A stretch of 64,000 bases of DNA from Mesorhizobium_B sp963522145 (GTDB lineage Bacteria > Pseudomonadota > Alphaproteobacteria > Rhizobiales > Rhizobiaceae): contig CAUQXI010000017.1 of the NCBI GenBank assembly GCA_963522145.1, positions 1-64,000 of the forward strand, read 5' to 3'. Under the pieces are notes generated by a model. The model was not told the origin of the DNA, ran no database searches, and saw only the letters and a list, made by a program, of their open reading frames with translations. The translations under genes were made by a program, and so were the position numbers. Positions 49,219 to 58,691 of this stretch are shown here, piece by piece (positions within the stretch are counted from its first letter, which is position 1; each line of letters starts with the position of its first letter).

Positions 49219-51086
49219 GGGCAGCCTTTCCGCTCCACCGCCGCCGCTTCCTGGCGCTGGGCGGAGCCGCGCTTGGCGCCCCCTTCCTGCCCGACACGGC
49301 GGATGCCGGGGTCGCCACCGAGGTGCCGCTGCACGGTTTGTCGGCGTTCGGCGACCTCAGATACAAGCCGGACTTCGTCCAGTTCGACTATGCCTCGCCC
49401 GACGCGCCCAAGGGCGGCACCTTCAACTTCTCGCCGCCCTACTGGACCTTCAACCAGTCGGTGCTCACCTTCAACACGCTGAACTCCTTTGCGCTGAAGG
49501 GCGAGGCGCCGCCGCGCATGGAGATGTGCTTCGACAGCCTGATGACCGCGGCGCTGGACGAGCCGGATTCCATCTACGGGCTGGTGGCGGAAAGCGTCAC
49601 CGTGTCGGCCGACCGCAACACGTTCACGTTTCGCATCCGTCCCGAGGCGCGCTTTCATGACGGCTCGCCGCTGACTGCGGGCGATGTGGCCTTCTCCTAT
49701 CGCCTGCTGAAGGAGAAGGGACATCCCGACTTTCTTCTGCCGCTCGTCAACATGCGGGCGGCGGAAGCCGATGGCGAGCGCTTCCGCCTGGTGCTAGACG
49801 GCAAGCAGAGCACGCGGCTGATCCTGACGCTCGCGATCTTTCCCATCTTCTCGCAGGCGGATGTAGAGGCGAACGGCTTCGAGCGCGCAGCGATGTCGCC
49901 CTTGCTGGGCTCAGGCCCCTACAAGGTCGGCCGTGCGAACGCTGGCCAGTCGATCGAATATGAGCGGGTCGCCGATTATTGGGGCCGCGATCTGCCCGTG
50001 AACCGTGGCCTTTATCACTTCAACCGGTTGCGGATCGAGTTCTTCGGTGATCGGCAGGCGGGTTTCGAAGCCTTCAAGAAGGGTGACATCCGCTACCGGC
50101 AGGAGGCCACCGCCCGCATCTGGGCGACCGGCTACGACTTTCCTGCTGCGCGCGAGAACTGGGTGATCAAGCGCGAATTCCCCGGCGATGTGCGCCCGCT
50201 TCTGTATGGCTGGGCGCTGAACCAGCGGCGGGAACGCTTCCGCGATCCACGCGTGCGCCGCGCGGTTGCGTTCTGCTTCGATTTCGAATGGGCCAACCGC
50301 AACCTGTTCCACGACTCCTACGAGCGCTCTCACTCCATGTTCGAGTGCTCGCCTTATCGCGCCGAAGGGCTCCCCTCGCCCGCAGAGCTGGCATTGCTTG
50401 AGCCCCTGCGGGGCATGATCCCGGAGGAGGCATTCGGCGAAGCGTTGCTCCAGCCCGCGTCCAACGGCATGGGCCGAGACCGCAAACTGCTCGGCGCCGC
50501 ATCGAAGCTGCTCGCCGAGGCAGGCTGGACGCGTGAGGGCGCGTTTGTTCGCAAGGACGGACAGACATTGGCGCTCGAAATCCTGGTCGAGGACGACAGC
50601 CTGGTGCGCATCGCCACGCCGTTCGTGGAAAACCTGCGGGCGGTAGGCATCGATGCCACCATCCGCATGGTTGATTCCACGCAATACGAGTCGCGGCAGT
50701 CGGATTTCGACTTCGACCTGGTCAGCTTCGCCTTGTCCTTCACCGCCTCCCCCACGCGCGACGAACTTCTGGGCGTGTTCCACTCAGATGCCGCGACGCG
50801 CAGCGGATCGCGCAACCTGCCTGGAACGGTGGACAAAGGCGTGGATGCGCTGGTTGATGCCGTCGGGCGTGCCGAAAATCGTGACGACCTCACCACGGCC
50901 ATGCGCGCACTGGATCGGGTCTTGCGCGCGCGGATGGACTGGATACCCAATTGGTTTGCCGCGAATCACCGGGCGGCGTTCTGGGACACCTTCGGCTTCA
51001 AGGAGCCCAAGCCGGATTACGGGTTTCCGGTCGAAGCGCTGTGGTGGTGGGACGAGGCAAAGGCTGAAGCGATTGGTATCCGGTAA
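49206..51086 (+). CDS. Yej-type ABC transporter oligopeptide-binding protein (second copy)
   Basis: This 626-residue paralogue of the upstream gene has a twin-arginine-like export signal (RRRFLALGGAALGAPFLP) instead of a Sec signal. It shows YASPDAPKGGTFNFSPPYW, FTFRIRPEARFHDGSPLT, GSGPYKVGRANAGQS and YGWALNQRRERFRDPRVRRA. The GTG 49206 overlaps the first gene's end by 13 bases; the TTG at 49215 is equally possible. Same length and order suggest an old tandem duplication with a change of export route. Confidence 0.88.
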   Translation: MGELRAAFPLHRRRFLALGGAALGAPFLPDTADAGVATEVPLHGLSAFGDLRYKPDFVQFDYASPDAPKGGTFNFSPPYWTFNQSVLTFNTLNSFALKGEAPPRMEMCFDSLMTAALDEPDSIYGLVAESVTVSADRNTFTFRIRPEARFHDGSPLTAGDVAFSYRLLKEKGHPDFLLPLVNMRAAEADGERFRLVLDGKQSTRLILTLAIFPIFSQADVEANGFERAAMSPLLGSGPYKVGRANAGQSIEYERVADYWGRDLPVNRGLYHFNRLRIEFFGDRQAGFEAFKKGDIRYRQEATARIWATGYDFPAARENWVIKREFPGDVRPLLYGWALNQRRERFRDPRVRRAVAFCFDFEWANRNLFHDSYERSHSMFECSPYRAEGLPSPAELALLEPLRGMIPEEAFGEALLQPASNGMGRDRKLLGAASKLLAEAGWTREGAFVRKDGQTLALEILVEDDSLVRIATPFVENLRAVGIDATIRMVDSTQYESRQSDFDFDLVSFALSFTASPTRDELLGVFHSDAATRSGSRNLPGTVDKGVDALVDAVGRAENRDDLTTAMRALDRVLRARMDWIPNWFAANHRAAFWDTFGFKEPKPDYGFPVEALWWWDEAKAEAIGIR

Positions 51087-51110
51087 CTCCGCCACGCGGA
51101 ACAAGCGCTG

Positions 51111-52208
51111 ATGGGCGCCTATCTTCTTCGGCGCATTCTGCTCATGATCCCGACCATCCTGGGCATCATGGCGATCTCCTTCCTTGTGGTGCAGTTTGCG
51201 CCCGGCGGCCCTGTGGAGCAGGTAATCGCGCGCCTCCAGGGCCAGACAGGCGGGGGATCGGACGGGCTCGGCGGCGGTGGCGCGGATGCCGGCAATGCAT
51301 CGATGGACGTGGGCGGGGAAAGCGCGCGCTATCGCGGCGCGCAGGGGCTCGATCCCGAATTCATCGCCAGCCTCGAAAAGCAGTTCGGCTTCGACCGCCC
51401 ACCGCTGGAACGCTTCGGCAAGATGCTGTGGGACTATCTCCGCTTCGATTTCGGCGACAGCTATTTCCGCGACATTCCCGTTATCCAGCTGATCATTGAG
51501 AAAATGCCGGTGTCGATCTCACTCGGCATCTGGATCACGCTGATCTCCTATTTGATCTCCATTCCGCTCGGCATCCGCAAGGCGGTGCATGACGGCTCCA
51601 GCTTCGACATCTGGACAAGCGGGATCGTGATCGTGGGCTATGCGATTCCCGGCTTCCTGTTTGCAATCCTGCTGATGGTGCTCTTTGCCGGCGGCTCCTT
51701 CTTCGACTGGTTCCCGCTTCGCGGGCTCACCTCGGAGAACTGGGACCAGCTTTCATGGCCGATGAAGATCGTCGATTACTTCTGGCACCTGACGCTGCCG
51801 CTGACGGCCATGGTGCTGTCCGCGTTCGCCACGACCACGCTGCTCACCAAGAATTCGTTCCTGGAGGAAATCCGCAAGCAATATGTGGTGACCGCGCGCG
51901 CCAAGGGGTTGAGCGAGCATCAGGTGCTTTACAAACACGTCTTCCGCAACGCGATGCTGATCGTGATCGCAGGCTTTCCCGGCGCTTTCATCTCGGCCTT
52001 CTTCACCGGCTCGCTTTTGATCGAGAACATCTTCTCGCTCGATGGCTTAGGCCTGCTCGGCTACCGCTCGGTGCTCGACCGCGATTATCCGGTAGTCTTC
52101 GCCACCCTCTACATCTTCTCGCTGACCGGACTTTTCGTGGCGCTTGTGTCTGACCTGACTTACACCTGGATCGATCCGCGCATCGATTTCGAGAAGCGCG
52201 ATGTCTGA
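51111..52208 (+). CDS. yejB: ABC transporter permease YejB
   Basis: This 365-residue inner-membrane permease has the first helix at about residues 9-30 (LLMIPTILGIMAISFLVVQF), a Gly-rich insert (GGGSDGLGGGGADAG), the periplasmic stretch and the binding-protein-dependent permease domain with EEIRKQYVVTARAKGLS and the EAA loop KHVFRNAMLIV. Its stop overlaps the yejE start by eight bases. Confidence 0.93.
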   Translation: MGAYLLRRILLMIPTILGIMAISFLVVQFAPGGPVEQVIARLQGQTGGGSDGLGGGGADAGNASMDVGGESARYRGAQGLDPEFIASLEKQFGFDRPPLERFGKMLWDYLRFDFGDSYFRDIPVIQLIIEKMPVSISLGIWITLISYLISIPLGIRKAVHDGSSFDIWTSGIVIVGYAIPGFLFAILLMVLFAGGSFFDWFPLRGLTSENWDQLSWPMKIVDYFWHLTLPLTAMVLSAFATTTLLTKNSFLEEIRKQYVVTARAKGLSEHQVLYKHVFRNAMLIVIAGFPGAFISAFFTGSLLIENIFSLDGLGLLGYRSVLDRDYPVVFATLYIFSLTGLFVALVSDLTYTWIDPRIDFEKRDV

Positions 52209-53352
52209 GATCGAGCTGAAGGCCGAGGTGGAACGGGTCCGCGAGCGAACGGGGCGACCCTGGGTTTCGCCGCTCAACAAGCGCCGCTGGCAGACCTTCA
52301 AGGCCAATCGGCGAGGCTACTGGTCGCTCTGGATCTTCGCCGCGCTTTTCGTGGTGACATCCTGCGCGGAGCTGATCGCCAATGACCGGCCGATCCTCGG
52401 AATGTACAAGGGCGAATTGATCGTGCCCGTGCTGGTCGATTACCCGGAGGAAAAATTCGGAGGCTTCTATGCCGTCACCGACTATCGCGATCCGGTGATC
52501 TCAGATGAGATCGAGGCGAATGGCTGGCTCGTTTGGCCGCCGATCCGCTATTCCTATCGCACGGCCAATAATGAGATCCCCGAAGCGGCGCCCGCCAAGC
52601 CCTCCTGGCTTTATTCAAAGGAGGAGCGCTGCGCGCGCTACCCTCTGGGCGCGGAGGATCCTAACTGCCGGGTCGGCAACTGGAATTGGCTCGGCACCGA
52701 TGACGGCGCGCGAGACGTGCTGGCACGCGTGATCTACGGCTTCCGCATCTCGGTCCTGTTCGGCCTCCTGCTCACGCTCGCTTCCGCCGTGATCGGCGTG
52801 TCATCGGGTGCCGTGCAGGGCTATTATGGCGGCTGGATCGACATCGTCTTCCAGCGCTTCATCGAGATCTGGTCGGCGATCCCCACGCTTTATCTGCTGA
52901 TGATCGTCTCGGCGGTTCTGCCGCCAGGCTTCTTCATCCTGCTCTTCCTCCTGATGCTGTTCTCCTGGGTGGCCTTTGTCGGCGTGGTCCGCGCAGAGTT
53001 CCTGCGCGCGCGCAACTTCGAGTATGTAAACGCCGCGCGAGCATTAGGCGTGCCGAACCGCACCATCATGCTGCGTCATCTCGTGCCCAATGCGATGGTG
53101 GCCACGCTGACCTTCCTGCCGTTCATCCTCAACGGCTCGATCACCACGCTGACCTCGCTCGATTTCTTGGGCTTCGGCCTGCCTCCCGGCTCGGCCTCGC
53201 TTGGAGAGCTTCTCAAGCAGGGGCAGCGCAACCTGAATGCGCCCTGGCTGGGCTTCTCGGGCTTCGCGGTGATCTCGTTGATGCTCTCGCTGCTGATCTT
53301 CATCGGCGAAGCGACGCGAGACGCCTTTGATCCGCGCAAGACGTTCCGATGA
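52201..53352 (+). CDS. yejE: ABC transporter permease YejE
   Basis: This 383-residue permease begins with the conserved YejE segment SPLNKRRWQTFKANRRGYWS, has a long periplasmic loop (about residues 60-165) and a permease domain with EFLRARNFEYVNAARALGVP and the EAA-type LRHLVPNAMVATLTF. It forms the channel with YejB. The usual next gene, yejF, is separated from it by a toxin-antitoxin pair. Confidence 0.93.
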   Translation: MSEIELKAEVERVRERTGRPWVSPLNKRRWQTFKANRRGYWSLWIFAALFVVTSCAELIANDRPILGMYKGELIVPVLVDYPEEKFGGFYAVTDYRDPVISDEIEANGWLVWPPIRYSYRTANNEIPEAAPAKPSWLYSKEERCARYPLGAEDPNCRVGNWNWLGTDDGARDVLARVIYGFRISVLFGLLLTLASAVIGVSSGAVQGYYGGWIDIVFQRFIEIWSAIPTLYLLMIVSAVLPPGFFILLFLLMLFSWVAFVGVVRAEFLRARNFEYVNAARALGVPNRTIMLRHLVPNAMVATLTFLPFILNGSITTLTSLDFLGFGLPPGSASLGELLKQGQRNLNAPWLGFSGFAVISLMLSLLIFIGEATRDAFDPRKTFR

Positions 53353-53401
53353 GGGTGCCATTGTGATAAGGGGTGCCTCCCTGTCTGCTCAGGAGGCTCG
53401 C

Positions 53402-53650
53402 ATGGGATTGAACATCAAGAACGACCGAGTGGAGAGACTGGCGCGCGAGGTTTCGTCTCATACGGGCGAGAGCATGACTTCAGCTGTCTTGATAGCCTTG
53501 GAGGAGCGACTTGCACGGCTGAAGCGGGATGCAGAGGTGGCGGAACGAAAGCGCTGTCTGAAAGAAATCCTCGACGCGCTTCCGCCTGCGCCACCGGGTG
53601 TCACAAGCGACCATTCCGAACTCTATGATGAATGGGGCTTACCGAAGTGA
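53402..53650 (+). CDS. vapB: VapB-type antitoxin
   Basis: This 82-residue protein has the start MGLNIKNDRVERLAREVSSH and TGESMTSAVLIALEERLARL, the PSK/VapB-type ribbon-helix-like fold used for DNA binding, and an acidic C-terminus that would plug the toxin. A strong AGGAGG lies five bases before the ATG. It sits between yejE and yejF and is directly coupled to the PIN toxin gene. Confidence 0.88.
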   Translation: MGLNIKNDRVERLAREVSSHTGESMTSAVLIALEERLARLKRDAEVAERKRCLKEILDALPPAPPGVTSDHSELYDEWGLPK

Positions 53651-54039
53651 TCGTGGATGCTTCTGCGGTACTGGCAATCTTGTTGCGTGAAGACGAGGAG
53701 CAGGTTTTCAGCGACTTTCTCATGGAGCATAGAGGGCGTACGGCCATTTCTCCGGTCAACTATGTCGAGGTCGGGCTTCGGGTGGATCGCCCTGACATGG
53801 CGACACACTCGGAAAAGGTCGACCGTGTGCTGGAGCAGCTCAACGTCACCATCGCTTCGCTTGGACCGGAGGAAGCGCGCCTAGCGCGCGAAGCCTATCG
53901 CAAGTTCGGCAAGGGCAATCATCCCGCTAGGCTCAATCTGGGCGACTGCTTCGCTTATGCATTGTCCAAGGCACGTGGCGGGCCGCTTCTCTTCAAAGGG
54001 AACGACTTCTCCCAGACCGATGTCGAGCCGGCGCTTTGA
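53647..54039 (+). CDS. vapC: VapC-type PIN domain ribonuclease toxin
   Basis: This 130-residue PIN protein begins MIVDASAVLAILLREDEE from a GTG that overlaps the antitoxin stop (GTGA). It carries acidic residues expected of VapC: D in IVDAS, E in NYVEVGLR, D in NLGDCFAYALSK and D in KGNDFSQTDV. VapC toxins cut tRNA or rRNA. The in-frame ATG at 53632 would add five residues. Its stop is overlapped by the yejF start (TTTGA), so it appears translationally coupled to the transporter. Confidence 0.9.
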   Translation: MIVDASAVLAILLREDEEQVFSDFLMEHRGRTAISPVNYVEVGLRVDRPDMATHSEKVDRVLEQLNVTIASLGPEEARLAREAYRKFGKGNHPARLNLGDCFAYALSKARGGPLLFKGNDFSQTDVEPAL

Positions 54040-55655
54040 GCGAGCCGCTGCTTTCCGTTCGCGACCTGTCTGTGGCCTTCGGCGCTCGCGCTCCGGCCGT
54101 TGATCGCGTGTCCTTCAACATCGCGAAGGGCGAAACGCTGGCGCTGGTGGGCGAGTCCGGTTCGGGAAAGTCCGTGTCCGCGCTTTCCATCCTCAAACTC
54201 CTGCCCACGCCGCCTGCCACCTATCCGTCCGGGCAGATCCTGTTCGGCGGGCGGGATCTGCTGACGCTCGGCGAGAAGGAGTTGCGGCGCGTGCGCGGCA
54301 ACAAGATCGCCATGATCTTCCAGGAGCCGATGACCTCGCTCAACCCGCTCCACACAATCGAGCGGCAGGTCAGCGAGGTGTTGAAGCTGCATCGGGGCAT
54401 GGGTGACCGGCAAGCGCGCGAGCGCACGCTGGAACTGCTCAATGAAGTCGGCATCCGCGAGCCGGAGAAGCGGCTCGGCGCTTACCCCCATCAGCTTTCG
54501 GGCGGGCAGCGCCAGCGCGTAATGATCGCCATGGCGCTCGCCAACGAGCCGGAACTGCTCGTGGCCGATGAACCGACCACCGCGCTCGACGTGACCGTGC
54601 AGGCGCAAATCCTCAAGCTCCTCGCGGAGCTTAAGGCGCGCAAAGGCATGTCGATGCTGTTCATCACCCATGATCTGGGTATCGTGCGCCGCATCAGCGA
54701 CCGCGTCTGCGTCATGACCGGCGGCAGGATCGTCGAGGAAGGACCGACGGCGCGCATCTTCGCTGAGCCCCAGCACGATTACACGCGCAGGCTGCTCGCA
54801 GCCGAGCCGAAAGGCAAACCGCCGCCTGTTCGCACGGACGCCAGCCCCGTGATGGCCGGGCACGACATCAAGGTGTGGTTCCCGATCCGGCAGGGCTTCT
54901 TCCGCAAGACCGTGGACCATGTGAAGGCGGTGGACGGCATCTCGATCGAGCTGCGCGCGGGCCAAACCGTGGGCGTCGTGGGCGAATCCGGCTCGGGCAA
55001 GACGACGCTGGGCCTGGCGCTCTGCCGCATGATCTCGTCCAAGGGCGAGATACGCTTCAACGACCGAAACATCGACAAGCTGTCCTTCGAGGAGATGCGG
55101 CCGTTCCGCAGCGATCTCCAAATCGTGTTCCAGGACCCGTTCGGCTCGCTCAGCCCACGCATGTCGGTCGGCGAGATCATCGAGGAAGGCCTCAAGATCC
55201 ACGCGCCGAAACTTTCCGCGAACGGACGCGATGACCGCGTGGTGGACGTGCTGCGCGAGGTCGGGCTCGATCCGGAAACGCGCCATCGTTATCCGCACGA
55301 GTTTTCCGGCGGCCAGCGCCAGCGCATCGCGATCGCGCGCGCGATGGTGCTCAACCCGCGTTTCGTCATGCTGGACGAGCCGACCTCGGCCCTCGACATG
55401 AGCGTGCAGGCGCAGGTGGTCGATCTCCTGCGCGGCCTTCAGGCCAAGCACGACCTGGCCTATCTTTTCATCTCACACGATCTCAAGGTGGTGCGCGCGC
55501 TCGCCAATCATGTGATCGTCATGCGCAATGGCCGCATCGTGGAGGAAGGGCCTGCCGCCGAGATTTTCGAGCATCCGCGCGACCCTTACACAAAGGCCTT
55601 GATGGCGGCGGCCTTCCGCATCGAAACGGCGCCTGTGGGTGCGGTGGCCGAATAA
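54036..55655 (+). CDS. yejF: ABC transporter ATP-binding protein YejF
   Basis: This 539-residue protein contains two full ABC domains. The first has Walker A GESGSGKS, signature LSGGQRQRVMIAMAL and Walker B LLVADEP; the second has GESGSGKTT, FSGGQRQRIAIARAM and FVMLDEP. Both end in family-typical oligopeptide C-termini. It powers the YejBE channel. The TTG start overlaps the vapC stop. Confidence 0.94.
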   Translation: MSEPLLSVRDLSVAFGARAPAVDRVSFNIAKGETLALVGESGSGKSVSALSILKLLPTPPATYPSGQILFGGRDLLTLGEKELRRVRGNKIAMIFQEPMTSLNPLHTIERQVSEVLKLHRGMGDRQARERTLELLNEVGIREPEKRLGAYPHQLSGGQRQRVMIAMALANEPELLVADEPTTALDVTVQAQILKLLAELKARKGMSMLFITHDLGIVRRISDRVCVMTGGRIVEEGPTARIFAEPQHDYTRRLLAAEPKGKPPPVRTDASPVMAGHDIKVWFPIRQGFFRKTVDHVKAVDGISIELRAGQTVGVVGESGSGKTTLGLALCRMISSKGEIRFNDRNIDKLSFEEMRPFRSDLQIVFQDPFGSLSPRMSVGEIIEEGLKIHAPKLSANGRDDRVVDVLREVGLDPETRHRYPHEFSGGQRQRIAIARAMVLNPRFVMLDEPTSALDMSVQAQVVDLLRGLQAKHDLAYLFISHDLKVVRALANHVIVMRNGRIVEEGPAAEIFEHPRDPYTKALMAAAFRIETAPVGAVAE

Positions 55656-55667
55656 GGAGTTCTCCCC

Positions 55668-56612
55668 ATGACGGAAGCCTCGCGCGTTCTTCTTTCCGTT
55701 TCGGGCTTCAGCCCGCGCCGCTGGCATGAACTGCTCGGCGCCCGGCGCAAGGTGGTGACGGAGCCGGACGGCCCAGCCGATCCATCGGTCACTTATGCCG
55801 TGGTGTGGCGCCACCGGCATGGCATCCTCAAGGACCTGCCCAACCTGCGCGGCATCTTCTCGATCGGCGCGGGCGTCGATCACATCATGGCCGATCCCGA
55901 CCTGCCGAATGTACCTGTTGTGCGCGTGGTGGATCCGAACCTCACGCAGCATATGGTGGAATATGTGGTCTGGCGGGTGCTCGACCATCATCGTCAGGGC
56001 ATGCTCTACCGTGCGCAGCAGGGGCGGAAAGTCTGGCACGAGCCGTCGCAGCGCACCGCCGCCGACGTTTCGGTCGGCATCATGGGGCTGGGTCAGCTCG
56101 GCCGCGCCGCGGCTGACGCGCTGCGGACGCTCGGCTTTTCAGTGAATGGCTGGAGCCGGTCGCCGCGCGATGTTGCGGGCGTTTCCTGCTATGCGGGCGA
56201 AGCGGGGCTGGTGCCGTTCCTCAATGCGACGGATATCCTCGTCGTGCTTCTGCCGCTGACCAAGGACACGCGGGGGCTGATCGACTACCGTCTGCTGAAG
56301 GAGCTGCGGCGGCGCAATGCGCTGGGCGGCGCAGTGCTGATCAATGCCGGGCGCGGCCAGCTTCAACGCGACGCAGACATCCTGCGCGCGCTGGAAGACA
56401 ACACGCTGAAGGAGGCGAGCCTCGACGTGTTCGAGGAAGAGCCCCTGTCCACGGACAGTCCGCTCTGGAACCATCCGCGCCTGTTCATCACGCCGCATGT
56501 GGCGGCGACGTCCGATCCCGGCCACCTCGCCGGCCCAATGCTGGATGGCATGGACATGATGGATCGAGGCGAGATGCCGCCGCATGTGGTGGACCGCGCC
56601 GCCGGCTATTGA
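55668..56612 (+). CDS. ghrA: Glyoxylate/hydroxypyruvate reductase A
   Basis: This 314-residue D-2-hydroxyacid dehydrogenase has the NAD(P) motif VGIMGLGQLGRAAADAL, the catalytic Arg region VLINAGRGQLQ, the Glu region DVFEEEPL and catalytic His in FITPHVAA. It reduces glyoxylate and hydroxypyruvate. It follows yejF by 12 bases and may be co-transcribed. Confidence 0.9.
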   Translation: MTEASRVLLSVSGFSPRRWHELLGARRKVVTEPDGPADPSVTYAVVWRHRHGILKDLPNLRGIFSIGAGVDHIMADPDLPNVPVVRVVDPNLTQHMVEYVVWRVLDHHRQGMLYRAQQGRKVWHEPSQRTAADVSVGIMGLGQLGRAAADALRTLGFSVNGWSRSPRDVAGVSCYAGEAGLVPFLNATDILVVLLPLTKDTRGLIDYRLLKELRRRNALGGAVLINAGRGQLQRDADILRALEDNTLKEASLDVFEEEPLSTDSPLWNHPRLFITPHVAATSDPGHLAGPMLDGMDMMDRGEMPPHVVDRAAGY

Positions 56613-56621
56613 GCGCCGCTG

Positions 56622-57476
56622 TCAGGGACGGCGATAAGCGGTGGGTTCGCCGTAGAGGTAGCCGATGCGCGACACGGCATCCGCCAGTGGTTCGAGCGAC
56701 ACGTCCATCGTGTGGCCGTTGGCGTGGATCAGCGTTGCCTCATCCACCATGATGCCGACATGGCCGCGCCAGAAGACCAGATCGCCCCGACGCAGCGGCG
56801 TTTGATCGGGATCGATCACGGCGCCGATCAATGTGGCCTGGAGGTCGGTGTCGCGCGGCACATGCTTACCCGCCATCCGGAGCGAAAGCTGCACCAGCCC
56901 CGAACAGTCGATGCCGAACCCGCTTACGCCGCCCCACAGATAGGGCGTGCGGGAGAGTGCTTCCGCGATCGACACGAAGTCGGGCACGACCTCATCAATC
57001 GGGTGCAGGTGGTTTGCAACGATCCAGCCGCCGCAGACCACGCGGCCGTAGCGGAGCCCTGGCGTCTCGGTCCATTCGCCGATCGTCAGCGCAGCGCCCA
57101 ATGAATGCTCGCCGGTGCGCGGGCTCTTCATGTCGGGCGCGGGGTAAAGAAAGGTGCGCGGGGCGTGAACCCGATGGGTCGGCGCAGGCGCGACCGGCGC
57201 GAGCGCGGAGACGTCGAGGTAGCCGACATAGCTGTCTTCTTCCGCCTGCACCCAGGCCCAGCCATTGCTCCTATCGAAGACGCGCAGAGCCGCGCCGCAT
57301 AGAAGCTGGGTGTCCAGCCCGGCATCGGCATGAGGCGCGCGTTTGAGGTCGGCGACGCTCACGCCGATCCGCGCCTCCACGCCTTCCACGAAGCGCTCGG
57401 CGGAGACCGCTCCTTCCAGTCTCCGGTCGGCGAGGTCCGGGCGGAAGGCGTGGAGGCGTGGGTCGTGATGGGTCAT
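56622..57476 (-). CDS. NlpC/P60 cell wall hydrolase with SH3 domain
   Basis: This 284-residue protein has an N-terminal SH3-like region (about residues 65-150, LLCGAALRVFDRSNGWAWVQ) and a C-terminal NlpC/P60 domain with catalytic Cys in FGIDCSGLVQ, His in WRGHVGIMVD and the third polar residue in IHANGHTMD. It cleaves peptide stems of peptidoglycan. No signal peptide is visible, as in other bacterial members of this subfamily. ATG 57476 is preferred; a GTG at 57491 would overlap the marR stop. Confidence 0.85.
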   Translation of the reverse strand: MTHHDPRLHAFRPDLADRRLEGAVSAERFVEGVEARIGVSVADLKRAPHADAGLDTQLLCGAALRVFDRSNGWAWVQAEEDSYVGYLDVSALAPVAPAPTHRVHAPRTFLYPAPDMKSPRTGEHSLGAALTIGEWTETPGLRYGRVVCGGWIVANHLHPIDEVVPDFVSIAEALSRTPYLWGGVSGFGIDCSGLVQLSLRMAGKHVPRDTDLQATLIGAVIDPDQTPLRRGDLVFWRGHVGIMVDEATLIHANGHTMDVSLEPLADAVSRIGYLYGEPTAYRRP

Positions 57477-57487
57477 GGGCGGATCAA

Positions 57488-57862
57488 TCACGGGAACTGC
57501 CCATCGGAATGCCAGCGTGGCAGCTCAGCGGCGCGCGCGATGATAGCATCGCCGAAGCGCTCCACAAAGAGCGCGCCGTCCACCGTTCGCCGCACGAGCA
57601 CATTGCGCCGATCGGCCTCGTCCCGGCGGCGGGTGAGCAGGCCGAGGCCCCCCATATGATCTAGCGCGCGCGTGATCACCGGCTTGGTGACGTTGAGCCG
57701 CGCGGCAAGGCCACGCACAGTATGCGGCGGCGGATCGAGATAAACGGAAAGAAGGATCGCGGCCTGGCGCATGCTGAGATCAGGCATGTCCGCGCGCACT
57801 TCCGTGAGCGCGACCTGCTGCCAAAGGCGCAAAGCCTGGGCGGGGCGAAGGGCGACCGTCAT
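57488..57862 (-). CDS. MarR family transcriptional regulator
   Basis: This 124-residue winged-helix regulator has SMRQAAILLSVYLDPPPHTV, the recognition segment GLAARLNVTKPVITRALD and the wing GLLTRRRDEADRRNVLV. It is a short MarR with reduced dimerisation helices. It lies directly upstream of, and nearly overlapping, the hydrolase gene, which may be its target. Confidence 0.88.
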   Translation of the reverse strand: MTVALRPAQALRLWQQVALTEVRADMPDLSMRQAAILLSVYLDPPPHTVRGLAARLNVTKPVITRALDHMGGLGLLTRRRDEADRRNVLVRRTVDGALFVERFGDAIIARAAELPRWHSDGQFP

Positions 57863-57973
57863 GATCGCGGATGATGAAGCAAAACCGTTTCGGTTCGGTT
57901 GAACTCCGGCAAAGGCGCCGGACCAAGGGATCGGGGCTCGACTTTACCCCTTCCATCCCGCAGATGCTGGGCC

Positions 57974-58672
57974 ATGATCCCTGCCGCCATTTCAGCCGCG
58001 CTTCGCGACCTGCTGCGTCCCGAAACCCGGATCGTCCTCGGCAAGACGCTCGGGGTGACCATCCTGATCCTGATCGCCGGCTGGTTCGGCCTCAAGGAAC
58101 TATTCGACACACTCGCAATGCCCTGGGTGGATCGCGGTGTGAACAGCCTGCCGGAATGGGCGAGCTTTCTCGAGCCTCTTGCCGCAGTGCTGGTCGGCTT
58201 GGTTCTGGCGATCGGGGTGGCGCTGCTGCTCGCGCCGGTGACGGCGCTTGTGGCAGGACTTTTCTTAGACGATATCGCTGAAGTCATCGAAAAAAGCGAC
58301 TATCCCGCCGATCCGCCCGGCCGCGCCTTGCCGACGCTCACCTCGCTTGTGCTCGCGATCAAGTTCCTCGGCGTGGTGATCCTCGGCAACCTACTGGCGC
58401 TGCTTCTGCTGCTCGTGCCGGGCGTGAACATCGTGGCGTTTATTCTCGTGAACGGCTATCTGCTCGGCCGCGAGTTCTTCGAGTTCGCAGCCATGCGCTT
58501 CCGTTCGGAGGCGGATGCCAAGGCGCTGCGGCGGCGCCATGCTGGCACCGTGTTCCTGGCGGGACTCGCGATCGCCGCCTGGCTGGCGGTACCCATCCTC
58601 AATCTGACTGCGCCGCTTTTCGCAGCAGCGCTGATGGTGCATCTCCACAAGGCGCTGTCGCGGCGAGGGTAG
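57974..58672 (+). CDS. EI24/CysZ-like membrane protein
   Basis: This 232-residue protein has five or six hydrophobic segments and EI24-domain features: a start MIPAAISAALRDLLRPETRI, then LVLAIKFLGVVILGNL and GVNIVAFILVNGYLLGREFFE. The family includes the sulfate permease CysZ, but no sulfur genes lie nearby, so the substrate is not assigned. ATG 57974 is chosen by family alignment. Confidence 0.82.
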   Translation: MIPAAISAALRDLLRPETRIVLGKTLGVTILILIAGWFGLKELFDTLAMPWVDRGVNSLPEWASFLEPLAAVLVGLVLAIGVALLLAPVTALVAGLFLDDIAEVIEKSDYPADPPGRALPTLTSLVLAIKFLGVVILGNLLALLLLLVPGVNIVAFILVNGYLLGREFFEFAAMRFRSEADAKALRRRHAGTVFLAGLAIAAWLAVPILNLTAPLFAAALMVHLHKALSRRG

Positions 58673-58691
58673 CCTCGCCGATGCGGGGAGT

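Noticed and set aside
53955..55451. A 498-residue minus-strand frame opposite yejF
   Set aside because: It is antisense to two complete ABC domains and has no recognised features.
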